Assembly: GCF_029392875.1 (NCBI RefSeq)
Contig: NZ_CP113946.1
Location: 1,964,799 to 2,028,798, forward strand
From: Lactobacillus sp. ESL0677
GTDB taxonomy: Bacteria; Bacillota; Bacilli; Lactobacillales; Lactobacillaceae
Reading direction: 5' to 3'
DNA: 64,000 nucleotides
Within the stretch, counting starts at the first letter, position 1, and each line of letters starts with the position of its first letter. Both the position numbers and the translations under genes were made by a program. Shown here piece by piece: positions 9,397 to 18,277 of the stretch. The notes beneath the pieces are model-generated. The model saw only the letters and a program-made list of their open reading frames with translations, ran no database searches and had not been told where the DNA came from.

Positions 9397-10377
9397 ATGA
9401 AAAGAAAAACAGCTAGTATTAAAGACGTCGCTAACCTAGCAGGCGTATCAATCGCAACCGTGTCACGATTTTTACACGGAAAATATAATCGGATGTCACA
9501 AATGACTGCCCAAAAGGTTGCTAGTGCAATTGAACAACTAAATTACGTGCCTAATGCAGCAGCTCAACAATTGATTACCAATAAAAGTAAAACGATTGCA
9601 ATTATTGTAGCCAATATTGCCGACTCATTTTCAACCGAATTATTTAAAGGAGCCAGTTCAGTTCTAGAGCCCGTCGGTTATACAACAGTGATGCTCGACA
9701 CCGACTCGCAGCAACAAAAGGAAGAACATTTAATCAATGCCGTTGGTTTAAACACTTATGATGGCCTGATTTTACAGCCTTTAAGTAGCGACGTTGCCAC
9801 GATTAAAGATGAGGTGCGCCGCAAAATCCCCATCGTTATCCTCGATCGTAAATTAGCCTACTCTCCCTGGCCGCAAGTTTTAAGTGATAATCGCAGTGCT
9901 AGCTATCGCGCCGCTAAATATTTTCATCAGCATCATTGCACCGATGCAATTGTCTTATCTTCACCAATTTCTGTCGCTTCTACAAGACAAGAACGGTTAG
10001 CTGGAATTAAAGAAGTCTATCCTCAGGCAACAATCCTAGAATTTAACGACGAGAGCAATCAAAATGCTGTCTATCAAAAAATAGGTAAAGCTTTAACTAA
10101 TAATCAAAAAACTGTTTTGTTTTTTCTCGAAGAACGGTGGCTACTTGCCCTGTTGCCACGGCTAATCAACGATAAGCTACTTAACGAAAAGAAACTACAA
10201 ATTTCAGGCTTTGCCGATACCGATTTAATTTCAACGATTTGGCCCACTGCTAAAATGATTATTCAAAATCCTTACCAAATGGGTAAAAGTGCTGGTCAAA
10301 TCATGCTTAATTTACTAAACGAAAATCGGAATATTCCCGAAGTCACAACCATTAAAACGGAATTTAAGCCAAAATAG
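9397..10377 (+). CDS. kdgR: LacI-family regulator, probably of KDG metabolism
   Basis: The N-terminus is a LacI helix-turn-helix ('SIKDVANLAGVSIATVSRFLHGK', split as residues 7-29) with hinge 'LNYVPNAAAQQL'. The remaining 260 residues form a periplasmic-binding-protein-like effector domain ('IAIIVANIADSFSTELFKG'). It is transcribed away from kdgA-kdgK and shares the region with the palindrome at 9284-9297. The gene symbol rests on this context and on the KdgR subgroup of LacI proteins that control KDG kinase and aldolase in Gram-positive bacteria; the effector (KDG) is inferred. Confidence 0.82.
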   Translation: MKRKTASIKDVANLAGVSIATVSRFLHGKYNRMSQMTAQKVASAIEQLNYVPNAAAQQLITNKSKTIAIIVANIADSFSTELFKGASSVLEPVGYTTVMLDTDSQQQKEEHLINAVGLNTYDGLILQPLSSDVATIKDEVRRKIPIVILDRKLAYSPWPQVLSDNRSASYRAAKYFHQHHCTDAIVLSSPISVASTRQERLAGIKEVYPQATILEFNDESNQNAVYQKIGKALTNNQKTVLFFLEERWLLALLPRLINDKLLNEKKLQISGFADTDLISTIWPTAKMIIQNPYQMGKSAGQIMLNLLNENRNIPEVTTIKTEFKPK

Positions 10378-10396
10378 GTACTAACAAATTTCTGAT

Positions 10397-11143
10397 TTAG
10401 CTAATCGTAATGCCACCTGTAATTGTAGTAATTTTCACATGATTATCGCTAGTGAAGTTTCTGCCTGTCTGATTGGCAAAGCAGCGCACATGCCCTGCTA
10501 CTGTTGATAATTGATAGTCACTGGTTGGATCAGCTTGAGTAATGCGCACACCACCGTTAGTTAGCTTCAGGATATTTTGCCCCAATAATTGACTGGCATC
10601 AATTTTAGCACCTCCATTTTTTAATCGGGCATCAAGAGTCAGTTGACTGTGATTAATTTTGATACTGCCATTGGCAATTCGCAGCATTGTCTGTGGCAAA
10701 CTAGATTGTGTAATTGTTACAGAACCATTGGCCGTTTTAAGTGCCACTTGCCCAGTAACTTTCAGTCCATTTAATTTGCTGGCACCATTTTTAAGCTCCA
10801 ATGCTAAATTACTACAAGTAATAGCGGCAAGATTGACGCTGCCATTACAATCATTAATCTCAATCATGTCTAAAGATACTGCACTAGGAATGGTAATTTC
10901 AATTCGAGGTTGCTCTAGGTATAAGTGAAGTAAATTAAGCTGAACAATATCGACATCACTTTCAGTAACAATTAATTCATTGCCATTGACCTCAGCGTGT
11001 AAAGTCTGTCTCTTAGTATCTGTAAGTGTAACTTGGTAAGATGTTGCGGCGGTAATCGTAACGGTCGCATTTTTAACATTAATTTTGATATTGGTAAAAG
11101 TAGCAGCGGGAATTGTATGTGTCATTTGATTAATAAAAGTCAT
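10397..11143 (-). CDS. DUF4097-type beta-helix protein
   Basis: This 248-residue protein of unknown function has repeated short beta strands typical of DUF4097/DUF4098: successive turns such as 'LALELKNGASKLNGL', 'VALKTANGSVTITQS', 'MLRIANGSIKINHS' and 'ILKLTNGGVRITQ' recur about every 19-21 residues. There is no signal peptide or membrane segment. I start it at 11143 because GGAGGACAACT precedes that ATG; the longer frame does not have a site. In Firmicutes such proteins often accompany envelope-stress regulators, but none is adjacent here. Confidence 0.75.
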   Translation of the reverse strand: MTFINQMTHTIPAATFTNIKINVKNATVTITAATSYQVTLTDTKRQTLHAEVNGNELIVTESDVDIVQLNLLHLYLEQPRIEITIPSAVSLDMIEINDCNGSVNLAAITCSNLALELKNGASKLNGLKVTGQVALKTANGSVTITQSSLPQTMLRIANGSIKINHSQLTLDARLKNGGAKIDASQLLGQNILKLTNGGVRITQADPTSDYQLSTVAGHVRCFANQTGRNFTSDNHVKITTITGGITIS

Positions 11144-11301
11144 AGTTGTCCTCCTTGTATGTTGTTTTGTTATACTCATCATTAAAGACTTATTATTAAT
11201 AAAAACAATCAAAATTCAGTAAGTGGTCGGTTACCATGCCTAAGAGGTAGTAATATACAACTAAAAATATTGCTGTTCTCTTTAAGACCAAGACCATAAT
11301 A

Positions 11302-11337
11302 AAACCCCGAAATTAGAAAAATCTAATTTCGAGGTTT
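11302..11337 (-). terminator. Terminator after ilvE
   Basis: AAACCTCGAAATTAGA pairs with TCTAATTTCGGGGTTT on the minus strand (16 bp, one mismatch, 4-base loop) followed by TTTTATT. Confidence 0.8.
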
Positions 11338-11366
11338 CGTTTCATTTTATATTTTTCGGTCAAATT

Positions 11367-12389
11367 TTAATCAATTGTTTGTACCCAACCTTCAGGGCCC
11401 TCTTTATCACCATATTGGATAGCAATCAATTCATTGTACAACTTAGTTGTGACAGGGCCAGTCTTGTCTTCACTGTAAATGACATGCTTTTGTCCCTTGT
11501 AAGTGATTGAACCAACTGGCGAAATTACGGCAGCCGTGCCCATTGCGCCAGCTTCCTTCATCTTAAAGGCTTCTTCCAAAGTAATTTGACGTTCAACTGG
11601 GTTCAAGCCTTGACGCTTAGCAACTTCGAGCAGAGATCTCTTAGTGATTGAAACCAAAATTGATTCGGATTTTGGTGTGACAAATTGACCTTCTTGAGTA
11701 ATACCGAAGAAGTTAGCACCACCAAATTCATCAACATACTTGTGCTCACGTGGATCAAGGTACAAGCAATCGGCAAAGCCTTCTTTATGTGCTTCAACTG
11801 ATGGCAATAAGCTGCTGGCATAGTTCCCCGAAGTCTTAGCTTGACCCGTACCAGCATAAGCAGCACGGTCATACGGACTAACTTTGTAAGCTGCTGGATT
11901 CAAGCCTTTAATATATGCACCAACTGGTGTAGCGAAAATCCGCAGAGTATATTCTGTCGCTGCAGCAACACCCAAAGCTTGTGAGGTGCCAATCATAAAT
12001 GGCCGAACATAAAGCGTTGCACCGCTATCATATGGTGGAACATATTCTTTATTAGCCAACACAACTTGCTTAACCGCCTCAACAAATTTATCTTCTGGAT
12101 ATGGCGGCATTGCTAAACGTTCAGCTGATAAAGCAAACCGGTGGGCATTTTGATCAGGCCGGAACAGATTAATTTTACCGTCTTTTCTACGATAAGCCTT
12201 CAGACCTTCGAAAATTTCCTGACCATAGTGCAACACTTCCGCACCTTCGGAAAGAGTCACAGTCGAATCTTCGACTAATTTTCCTTCTTGCCATTCACCA
12301 TCTTTATATTTAGCTTCATAACGATATGGTAGATCGCGATATTCAAAGCCTAGATTATTCCAATCAAGATCTGCTAATTTTTGTTTCAT
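11367..12389 (-). CDS. ilvE: Branched-chain amino acid aminotransferase
   Basis: This PLP enzyme interconverts Leu, Ile and Val with their 2-keto acids using 2-oxoglutarate. The 340-residue class IV aminotransferase fold is clear: 'HYGQEIFEGLKAYRR' near residue 55, 'LYVRPFMIG' near 125, the Schiff-base Lys in 'GTGQAKTSGNYA' near 180, and 'EFGGANFFGI' near 220. GGAGGT lies 6-7 nt before the ATG. The gene stands alone between two terminators, so in a lactic acid bacterium it may serve amino acid catabolism or de novo supply. I see no T-box or other leader upstream. Confidence 0.95.
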   Translation of the reverse strand: MKQKLADLDWNNLGFEYRDLPYRYEAKYKDGEWQEGKLVEDSTVTLSEGAEVLHYGQEIFEGLKAYRRKDGKINLFRPDQNAHRFALSAERLAMPPYPEDKFVEAVKQVVLANKEYVPPYDSGATLYVRPFMIGTSQALGVAAATEYTLRIFATPVGAYIKGLNPAAYKVSPYDRAAYAGTGQAKTSGNYASSLLPSVEAHKEGFADCLYLDPREHKYVDEFGGANFFGITQEGQFVTPKSESILVSITKRSLLEVAKRQGLNPVERQITLEEAFKMKEAGAMGTAAVISPVGSITYKGQKHVIYSEDKTGPVTTKLYNELIAIQYGDKEGPEGWVQTID

Positions 12390-12534
12390 CAGAGTACCTC
12401 CACTTATTAATTTTTAGAATAGATATGAAAATTTATGCCATGTTATTTTCATAATTATTTAATTGCTACCTAATTTAACTCATAAAGATACAGATGTCAA
12501 CAGCAGATGATAGTTTCTTCTACCTATATATAAC

Positions 12535-12565
12535 AAAAACGCCACTTTTAAAAAGTGACGTTTTT
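12535..12565. terminator. Terminator after clpL
   Basis: AAAAACGCCACTTTT and AAAAGTGACGTTTTT form a 15 bp stem with one mismatch; A- and T-runs at both ends allow function in both directions. It lies immediately beyond the clpL stop on the minus strand. Confidence 0.8.
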
Positions 12566-12574
12566 AAAATTAAA

Positions 12575-14683
12575 TTATTTCTCTTCTTTTGCGACTTTTT
12601 CGGCGTCGGCTTCTACCTTGGGATTAATATCCAATATCGCCTCACCGTTCAAGTAAACATGCTTATCATCAGCAGTAAACTTAACTTCTTTAGTATCTGG
12701 TTCCTTCATTAACAATTTAGCAATTGGCGTTTCCAAATCTTGCTCAACTACCCGACGCAATGGCCGTGCACCAAATTTCTTGTCGTAACCCTTCTCTGCG
12801 ATATAGGCCTTAGTTTCATGTGAAACATCAACCTGAACTTTTCTCTTGGCAAGAACTTGGTCCATCTTCTTGAGGTAAATATCGATAATCTTGGTCATAT
12901 CTTCTTCACTCAAAGAGTTAAACGGTACAATTGCATCCAGACGGTTCAAGAACTCAGGTCTAAAGTAAGCTTCTAGTGCCTGAATCATCTTATCGTGGTC
13001 AACTTTGCCATCTTTAAGTAGATTATCAGAAAAGCCGGCATTAGAAGTCATAATTAAGATTGTATCCTTGAAGGAAACAGTCCTGCCTTGAGCATCTGTT
13101 AAGCGACCATCATCCATAATTTGTAATAATGCGTTGAAGACTTGTGGGTTAGCCTTTTCAATTTCATCAAACAAAATCAAACTATACGGCTGGTGACGGA
13201 CTTTTTCAGTTAATTGACCACCCTCACCATAACCAACATAACCTGGAGCAGAACCTATTAATTTGTTAACTGCCATTTGGTCTTGATACTCTGACATATC
13301 GAGGCGAATCAAGTGGTTTTCACCACCGAACAACTGAATTGCTAATTGCTTGGCCAGTTCTGTCTTACCAACACCAGTTGGGCCAGTGAGCAGGAATGAA
13401 CCAGTTGGGCGATCATTATCTTTGAAAACTTGCTTACGCGCAATCGCGTCGGTAATAATATCAATCGCACTATCTTGATCAATTACCGCCTTCTTTAGTC
13501 GTTTAGCTAAGTCAAGATTATGTTGCCCCTCGCTTGCGTGCAATTCACTCATCGGAATCTTGGTTCTTGCTTCAATTAAGGCATAAATATCTTGAGCCGT
13601 AACTCGCGGCGTTGCAACATCATGAACATGATCCTTTTTATCGGTCAATTCCTTGATTTGCTTCTTTAAATCACTAGCTCTAGTATAGTCTTCCTTTTCA
13701 GCAGCCTCTCTCTTCTCGTGTTCAAGATGCCCAATTCGCTCCTGCAGACTAGCTTCATCTTCGGGAACAGTATCCAGACCTTTTTTGGCACCAGCTTCAT
13801 CCATTAAGTCGATTGCCTTATCTGGTAAATACCGACCTTGAATGTAACGCTGTGACAATTCAACGGCTAAGCGCAAAGCACTGTCATCATATTTAACATG
13901 GTGATATTCTTCATACTTTTTCTTTAAGCCTTCCAGAATTTTAACAGTCACATCAGCCGATGGCTCTGGTACTTGTACTGGTTGGAAACGCCGGGCCAAA
14001 GCTGCATCGTTTTCAATTCTACGGTATTCACTGGTGGTTGTTGCCCCAATTAAATTCAAATCACCGCTAGCCAAAGCTGGCTTCAAAATGTTGGCAGCAT
14101 CGCCGCTATTATTTTCAGAATCAGTTGAGCCAGCACCGACAATATTGTGCAATTCATCAATGAACAAGATAATGTTCGGATCTTTTTTAGCTTGGTCAAT
14201 GACCTTCTTCAGGCGTTCTTCAAAACTGCCCCGCAAACTAGAACCTGCAACCATATCATTAATATTAACATCGATAATATGCTTGTCCTTCATTTTGTCT
14301 GGAACATCACCGCTCGCAATCTTTTGTGCCAAGCCCTCAACAATCGCTGTCTTACCAACACCGGCAGGACCGACTAAGACAGGATTATTCTTTTTCCGCC
14401 GACTTAAAATTTCAATTACTTCCTGAATTTGCTCATCACGACCAATTACGGGATCGTATTTATGCTTTTTTGCCTGCTCAACTAAGTCAACACCAATTGG
14501 CTTGTCCTGCTTAGGGTCTGGACCAGCAACCGGACTTTGACCATTAAAATTTTGCGGCGATAGGTGCATATCACCTGAATAATGGATTGGTATTGAGCCG
14601 TTGTCAGAATCCTTCATATTACCAAAGAAGGAATTGTTTAATTCGTTAAATAAATTATCAAAATCGTTATCAAAGTATGCCAT
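12575..14683 (-). CDS. clpL: ATP-dependent chaperone ClpL
   Basis: ClpL is a Hsp100 disaggregase with two AAA+ modules. Walker A motifs are at about residues 105-112 (GPAGVGKT) and 430-437 (GPTGVGKT), with 'LFIDELHNIVGAG' and 'LILFDEIEKANP' as Walker B regions and a short coiled middle domain around residues 320-365. It lacks the ClpA/ClpC N-domain and the ClpE zinc finger, and at 702 residues has the ClpL length. The first 60 residues are Asn/Asp/Gly-rich and probably disordered. A perfect CIRCE element upstream indicates HrcA control. The C-terminal part of the gene carries a parS-like sequence at 12813-12828. Confidence 0.92.
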   Translation of the reverse strand: MAYFDNDFDNLFNELNNSFFGNMKDSDNGSIPIHYSGDMHLSPQNFNGQSPVAGPDPKQDKPIGVDLVEQAKKHKYDPVIGRDEQIQEVIEILSRRKKNNPVLVGPAGVGKTAIVEGLAQKIASGDVPDKMKDKHIIDVNINDMVAGSSLRGSFEERLKKVIDQAKKDPNIILFIDELHNIVGAGSTDSENNSGDAANILKPALASGDLNLIGATTTSEYRRIENDAALARRFQPVQVPEPSADVTVKILEGLKKKYEEYHHVKYDDSALRLAVELSQRYIQGRYLPDKAIDLMDEAGAKKGLDTVPEDEASLQERIGHLEHEKREAAEKEDYTRASDLKKQIKELTDKKDHVHDVATPRVTAQDIYALIEARTKIPMSELHASEGQHNLDLAKRLKKAVIDQDSAIDIITDAIARKQVFKDNDRPTGSFLLTGPTGVGKTELAKQLAIQLFGGENHLIRLDMSEYQDQMAVNKLIGSAPGYVGYGEGGQLTEKVRHQPYSLILFDEIEKANPQVFNALLQIMDDGRLTDAQGRTVSFKDTILIMTSNAGFSDNLLKDGKVDHDKMIQALEAYFRPEFLNRLDAIVPFNSLSEEDMTKIIDIYLKKMDQVLAKRKVQVDVSHETKAYIAEKGYDKKFGARPLRRVVEQDLETPIAKLLMKEPDTKEVKFTADDKHVYLNGEAILDINPKVEADAEKVAKEEK
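12813..12828. other. parS-like palindrome inside clpL
   Basis: AGTTTCATGTGAAACA matches the ParB/Spo0J site TGTTTCACGTGAAACA at 14 of 16 positions. It lies in the clpL coding region, as several B. subtilis parS sites lie within genes. Confidence 0.55.
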
Positions 14684-14719
14684 TTATTAACACCCCTTAT
14701 TATAGTTTTTCGTCTGCAA

Positions 14720-14746
14720 TTAGCACTCTACTAATCGGAGTGCTAA
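14720..14746. promoter_or_regulatory. CIRCE operator (HrcA) of clpL
   Basis: TTAGCACTC, a 9-base spacer and GAGTGCTAA form an exact CIRCE inverted repeat. It lies just downstream of the predicted clpL start of transcription, where HrcA binding would block expression until heat stress. Confidence 0.95.
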
Positions 14747-14762
14747 CCTGTTTACATCCTAA

Positions 14763-14813
14763 ATTATAACAGGTTATCCACAAATAGCAAATTATTTGTC
14801 TCACTTTTCCACA
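14763..14813 (-). promoter_or_regulatory. clpL promoter overlapped by DnaA boxes
   Basis: On the minus strand, TTGCTA (14785-14790) and TATAAT (14763-14768) are 16 bp apart. The spacer contains a perfect DnaA box (TTATCCACA, plus strand 14774-14782), and a second box, TTTTCCACA, lies at 14805-14813, 31 bp away in the same orientation. Confidence 0.6.
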
Positions 14814-14839
14814 ATGTATAGCTTTATTCTTAGGTAAAC

Positions 14840-14862
14840 AAAAAAATGCCGATAAATCGGCA
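14840..14862 (-). terminator. Terminator after the UvrA-like gene
   Basis: TGCCGA and TCGGCA form a 6 bp stem with a 4-base loop, followed on the minus strand by seven T residues. Confidence 0.65.
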
Positions 14863-14873
14863 ATTTGCATAGA

Positions 14874-17414
14874 CTATTTATTATTTTTTTGATATAAATC
14901 ATAGTGTTTACGCAAATATTTTGCAGTCAAGCTTGTGGAATTTTTGGAAATATCCACAGGCATACCTTTGGCAACTATTTTACCTCCCTGCTGACCACCA
15001 CGTGGTCCCATGTCAATCATATAATCACTATTAGCTATCACATCTAAGTCATGAGTAATTGTAATAATTGTTGCCTGCTGAGCTAACAATTTTTGCAAAA
15101 CCACTAGCAATGTCCGCACATCATACGGGTGTAAACCAACTGTCGGCTCATCAAAGACAAACAGACTACCCTTTTGCTTACGGTGCAGGTGACTAGTTAG
15201 TTTTAACCGCTGCGCTTCACCACCTGATAAAGCTGGCGTTGACTCACCTAAATGCAAATAGCCCAAGCCCATATCGTGCAAGGTTGTGACTGTTTTTTGA
15301 ATTGCCGGCACTTTGGCAAATAATCCTTGATTGAGTACATCATCAACTGAAAGAGCTAAAACATCCGCAATACTCAACCCCTGCCATTTAACTTGCAAAA
15401 CTTTGGAGTTATAGCGTCGCCCGCCACACACAGAGCAAGTTTCCACCATATCAGGCAAGTATTGAATATCAAGTGCAATTACCCCCGTCCCACCACAGGC
15501 TGGACAGGCACCTTCTTTATTATTATAAGAAAAATGAGTGGCCTTATATTTTAACTGCTTTGCTAGTGGCTGGTTAGCGAATAATTTGCGCAAATTCGTC
15601 ATAATATCAGTATACGTCGCAACCGTTGAGCGCTGATTTTTACCAACTGGCGCAGAATTTACACTAATCACATTCGTAATTCCGCTGGCTGCTAAATCTT
15701 TGACCCAAGCTGGACCAGACTCAGACTTTTTTTGCGCCTCAAGTGCTGGTAACAGCGAATCAAGAATCATCGTTGTCTTGCCAGCACCGGAAAAGCCAGT
15801 AATTGAGGTCAAGCGACCAACAGGAATTTGCGCGTGAACATCGTGCAGATTAAAGCGATCAGTAACTGTAAAAGCAATCTTCCCCTTGGCAAACAAAGTA
15901 TCTTCCTTAGCCTGTAGCCTAACTTGTAAAGGTGCGTCACCTGTTAGATAAGGGCCAATGTGTGAATTTTCATTTTGCTTAATCTGATTAGGCGTGCCTT
16001 GAGCAATAATTTGGCCACCTTGACTGCCAGATCCTGGGCCAATTTCAATAATCCAATCGGCTGCGTTAATAATTGATGTTTCATGATCAACAACGACCAA
16101 GGAGTTACCCTGATTAACTAATTCATGAAAAACATCAATCAATCCAGCTACATTATCTGAGTGCAGACCAACAGACGGCTCATCTAAAACGTACAATACA
16201 CCAGTCGTTTCTGTTCTAAGCGTCCGGCCCAACTGTATTCGCTGCAACTCTCCCGTTGATAAGGTGCTAGCTTGCCGCGCCAAACTTAAATAATCTAAGC
16301 CCAACTTTAACAGCGGCTTAACCTGATGCATCAATTCACCGGTTAAATTTTGAGCTAGCGCCTGCATATCTTCTGGTAATTCAGTCAAAATCGCTTGCAT
16401 ATAGTCACCCAACTCACCCAGAGTTAGTTGCTCTGCCGCTACAATATTTTTACCGGCAACTAGCTGCGTCCAGCGACTAGGATCAATCCGCGAGCCGTGA
16501 CAACGTGGACAGGTGCTAAAACGGTAAAAGGCGTTAATCCGCTCTAAGCCACGTTCTGACTTGGTAGTTTTACGCGAATTAGCAACAGCATTATAGGCAT
16601 TTTCATATAAAGCATCTAAATGATAAACTCGTCCAGTTGAAGTTGGAAGATCAATTGGGATTTTTCGTTCTTCACCATGTAAAACAATCTGCTTTTCCTT
16701 AGCTGTTAATTCTTTATACGGAATATCGGTGCGAACGCCGAGCTCACGTGCAATCCGCCACATCCAGTTACGTCCCGGAATCTGCCATGTGGCCACAGCC
16801 CCTTGCTCAAGCGATAAATTTTTATCGGCAATAATCTTGTCGTCATCAATCTGCTCAACTGTTCCCAAACCCTGACATTGTGTACAGGCGCCATCAGAAT
16901 TAAAGGCAAAATCTTCCGCACTAAACGCATAAAATTTAACACCACAAGTTGGACAGATTATTTGTCCCATTGCATCCCCCGATAGGTCCATTGCTTGAGC
17001 AATTTTAATTGTTGGCGCCACCCGATGACCGTTAGGACAAACTGGTGAGCCCAACCGTGAAAAAATCAGCCGTAAAATATTAAAAATTTCGGTTACCGTG
17101 CCAACCGTCGACCGCACACCAGGGATTGTCGGCCTTTGCCGTAATGCCAAAGCTGACGGAATATGTTTTACCTCATCAACGGTGGCTCGACCAACTTGGC
17201 TAATTCGGCGTCTGGTATAAGTCGCTAGCGAATCAAGGTAACGCCGCGCACCTTCAGCATATAAAATCCCCATCGCCAAGCTTGATTTTCCCGATCCGCT
17301 AAGACCAGAAATAGCAACAAACTTATGCAGCGGAATATTGACATTTATATTTTTCAAATTATTTACACGGCCACCACGTACTTCAATTTGAGTTGGCTGC
17401 TCTTGATATTTCAT
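14874..17414 (-). CDS. UvrA-like ABC ATPase (UvrA paralog)
   Basis: This is a soluble twin ABC ATPase of the UvrA family. It has two Walker A motifs (GLSGSGKSS near residue 37, GFSGAGKTT near 540), two ABC signatures (LSTGELQR, LSGGEAQR) and two CxxC pairs forming zinc modules (near residues 150-185 and 640-665). At 846 residues it is about 100 shorter than excision-repair UvrA, so it is more likely a UvrA2/DrrC-like paralog, a group linked to drug or DNA-damage tolerance. It ends an operon with an orphan PTS EIIC and a lipase-like gene. The second ATG (17414) is 9 nt from AAAGGG, better than the first at 3 nt. Confidence 0.82.
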   Translation of the reverse strand: MKYQEQPTQIEVRGGRVNNLKNINVNIPLHKFVAISGLSGSGKSSLAMGILYAEGARRYLDSLATYTRRRISQVGRATVDEVKHIPSALALRQRPTIPGVRSTVGTVTEIFNILRLIFSRLGSPVCPNGHRVAPTIKIAQAMDLSGDAMGQIICPTCGVKFYAFSAEDFAFNSDGACTQCQGLGTVEQIDDDKIIADKNLSLEQGAVATWQIPGRNWMWRIARELGVRTDIPYKELTAKEKQIVLHGEERKIPIDLPTSTGRVYHLDALYENAYNAVANSRKTTKSERGLERINAFYRFSTCPRCHGSRIDPSRWTQLVAGKNIVAAEQLTLGELGDYMQAILTELPEDMQALAQNLTGELMHQVKPLLKLGLDYLSLARQASTLSTGELQRIQLGRTLRTETTGVLYVLDEPSVGLHSDNVAGLIDVFHELVNQGNSLVVVDHETSIINAADWIIEIGPGSGSQGGQIIAQGTPNQIKQNENSHIGPYLTGDAPLQVRLQAKEDTLFAKGKIAFTVTDRFNLHDVHAQIPVGRLTSITGFSGAGKTTMILDSLLPALEAQKKSESGPAWVKDLAASGITNVISVNSAPVGKNQRSTVATYTDIMTNLRKLFANQPLAKQLKYKATHFSYNNKEGACPACGGTGVIALDIQYLPDMVETCSVCGGRRYNSKVLQVKWQGLSIADVLALSVDDVLNQGLFAKVPAIQKTVTTLHDMGLGYLHLGESTPALSGGEAQRLKLTSHLHRKQKGSLFVFDEPTVGLHPYDVRTLLVVLQKLLAQQATIITITHDLDVIANSDYMIDMGPRGGQQGGKIVAKGMPVDISKNSTSLTAKYLRKHYDLYQKNNK

Positions 17415-17428
17415 GTTCATTGTCCCTT

Positions 17429-18277
17429 TTATTTATTTGGCTTTGGTTGTCTTTCCGACCTCAACAAATATTGTCTAATCAATTGAACAACCTGCTTATT
17501 TTGTGGCAAATCCGAATGGTCGGCTTCTTTACCCGTAACTGTCATTGCCGTATATGATTTAACCTGATTTTGAAAAATAAACTTGCCTGCTGCAACACTT
17601 GATTCAGGAACGATGCCATCTGACTCATAATTTTTACCACCGGATAATGAATACACTCGCAAATTCTTAGGCAATTTGGAGCGACTTTTAATAAAATCAG
17701 CCAGCATTTGCGTGTGATTAGCCATATTATTTTCCGTAAAATTATACGGCGTCCCTAAGGTCATCAGGCACTTCATTTTCGTCTCACTAGAATAGTCTGC
17801 ATAATAATGCTCAAGCCAGTACGTCCAAATTAAGCCACCGTTAGAATGACCAAACGCCTTAAAATTATTGAATTTATAATTACTCATTAGCGAGTCAAAG
17901 GCAATATCCAACCAATGTGCCTGCTTTTTAATATTGGCATAACCATCCTTATTATTATCAAAGCCAATAATAATGAACGGTTCTAGGTCATTTTTACCAA
18001 TTGAACCGGTGTAAGAAAGTTTTGATTCACGTGAAACATTAATTTTTAAAACGCTATGATGATGCAGTGTTGTCTTATTCAGCTGGTCGATTAACTGGTT
18101 AAACCGCTCAGTTGTCGCACTCGACCCCGGAACCATAATCACTGGCGACAATAATGATTTACTGCGTTCAGCACGAGCATTGTTGGATTTCTTCATCCAA
18201 TTATATCCTGGAATTGCCAGCAACAGTAATATGATTATCAGCAAACAAATCCACTTAAAATTCTTATTTTTGCGCAT
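17429..18277 (-). CDS. DUF915-family alpha/beta hydrolase, membrane-anchored
   Basis: A hydrophobic segment at residues about 8-27 ('ICLLIIILLLLAIPGYNW') would anchor or export the protein. The rest is an alpha/beta hydrolase of the DUF915 lipase-like family: nucleophile Ser in 'GHSNGG' near residue 145, an acid candidate in 'SDGIVPESS' near 223, and His in 'ADHSDLP' near 257. The substrate is unknown. The start at 18277 lies 14 bp inside the upstream EIIC gene and follows AAGGTG, so the two are translationally coupled. A 15/16 parS match lies inside this gene. Confidence 0.82.
   Translation of the reverse strand: MRKNKNFKWICLLIIILLLLAIPGYNWMKKSNNARAERSKSLLSPVIMVPGSSATTERFNQLIDQLNKTTLHHHSVLKINVSRESKLSYTGSIGKNDLEPFIIIGFDNNKDGYANIKKQAHWLDIAFDSLMSNYKFNNFKAFGHSNGGLIWTYWLEHYYADYSSETKMKCLMTLGTPYNFTENNMANHTQMLADFIKSRSKLPKNLRVYSLSGGKNYESDGIVPESSVAAGKFIFQNQVKSYTAMTVTGKEADHSDLPQNKQVVQLIRQYLLRSERQPKPNK
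18023..18038. other. parS-like site inside the DUF915 gene
   Basis: TGATTCACGTGAAACA matches the ParB/Spo0J consensus TGTTTCACGTGAAACA at 15 of 16 bases, including the whole CACGTG centre. It is the best parS match in the window. Confidence 0.75.

Noticed and set aside
12494..12712. Plus-strand 72-codon frame over the clpL 3' end
   Set aside because: It spans the clpL terminator and is antisense to conserved clpL codons; no ribosome-binding site.
14034..14426. Plus-strand 130-codon frame inside clpL
   Set aside because: It mirrors conserved AAA+ codons on the other strand and is a shadow frame.
12575..14683. Naming the Hsp100 gene clpE or clpC
   Set aside because: No N-terminal zinc finger (ClpE) and no double Clp-N domain (ClpC); length and N-terminus fit ClpL.
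14874..17414. Annotating the gene as the excision-repair uvrA
   Set aside because: It is about 100 residues short of repair UvrA and lies in an operon with an EIIC and a hydrolase rather than with uvrB.
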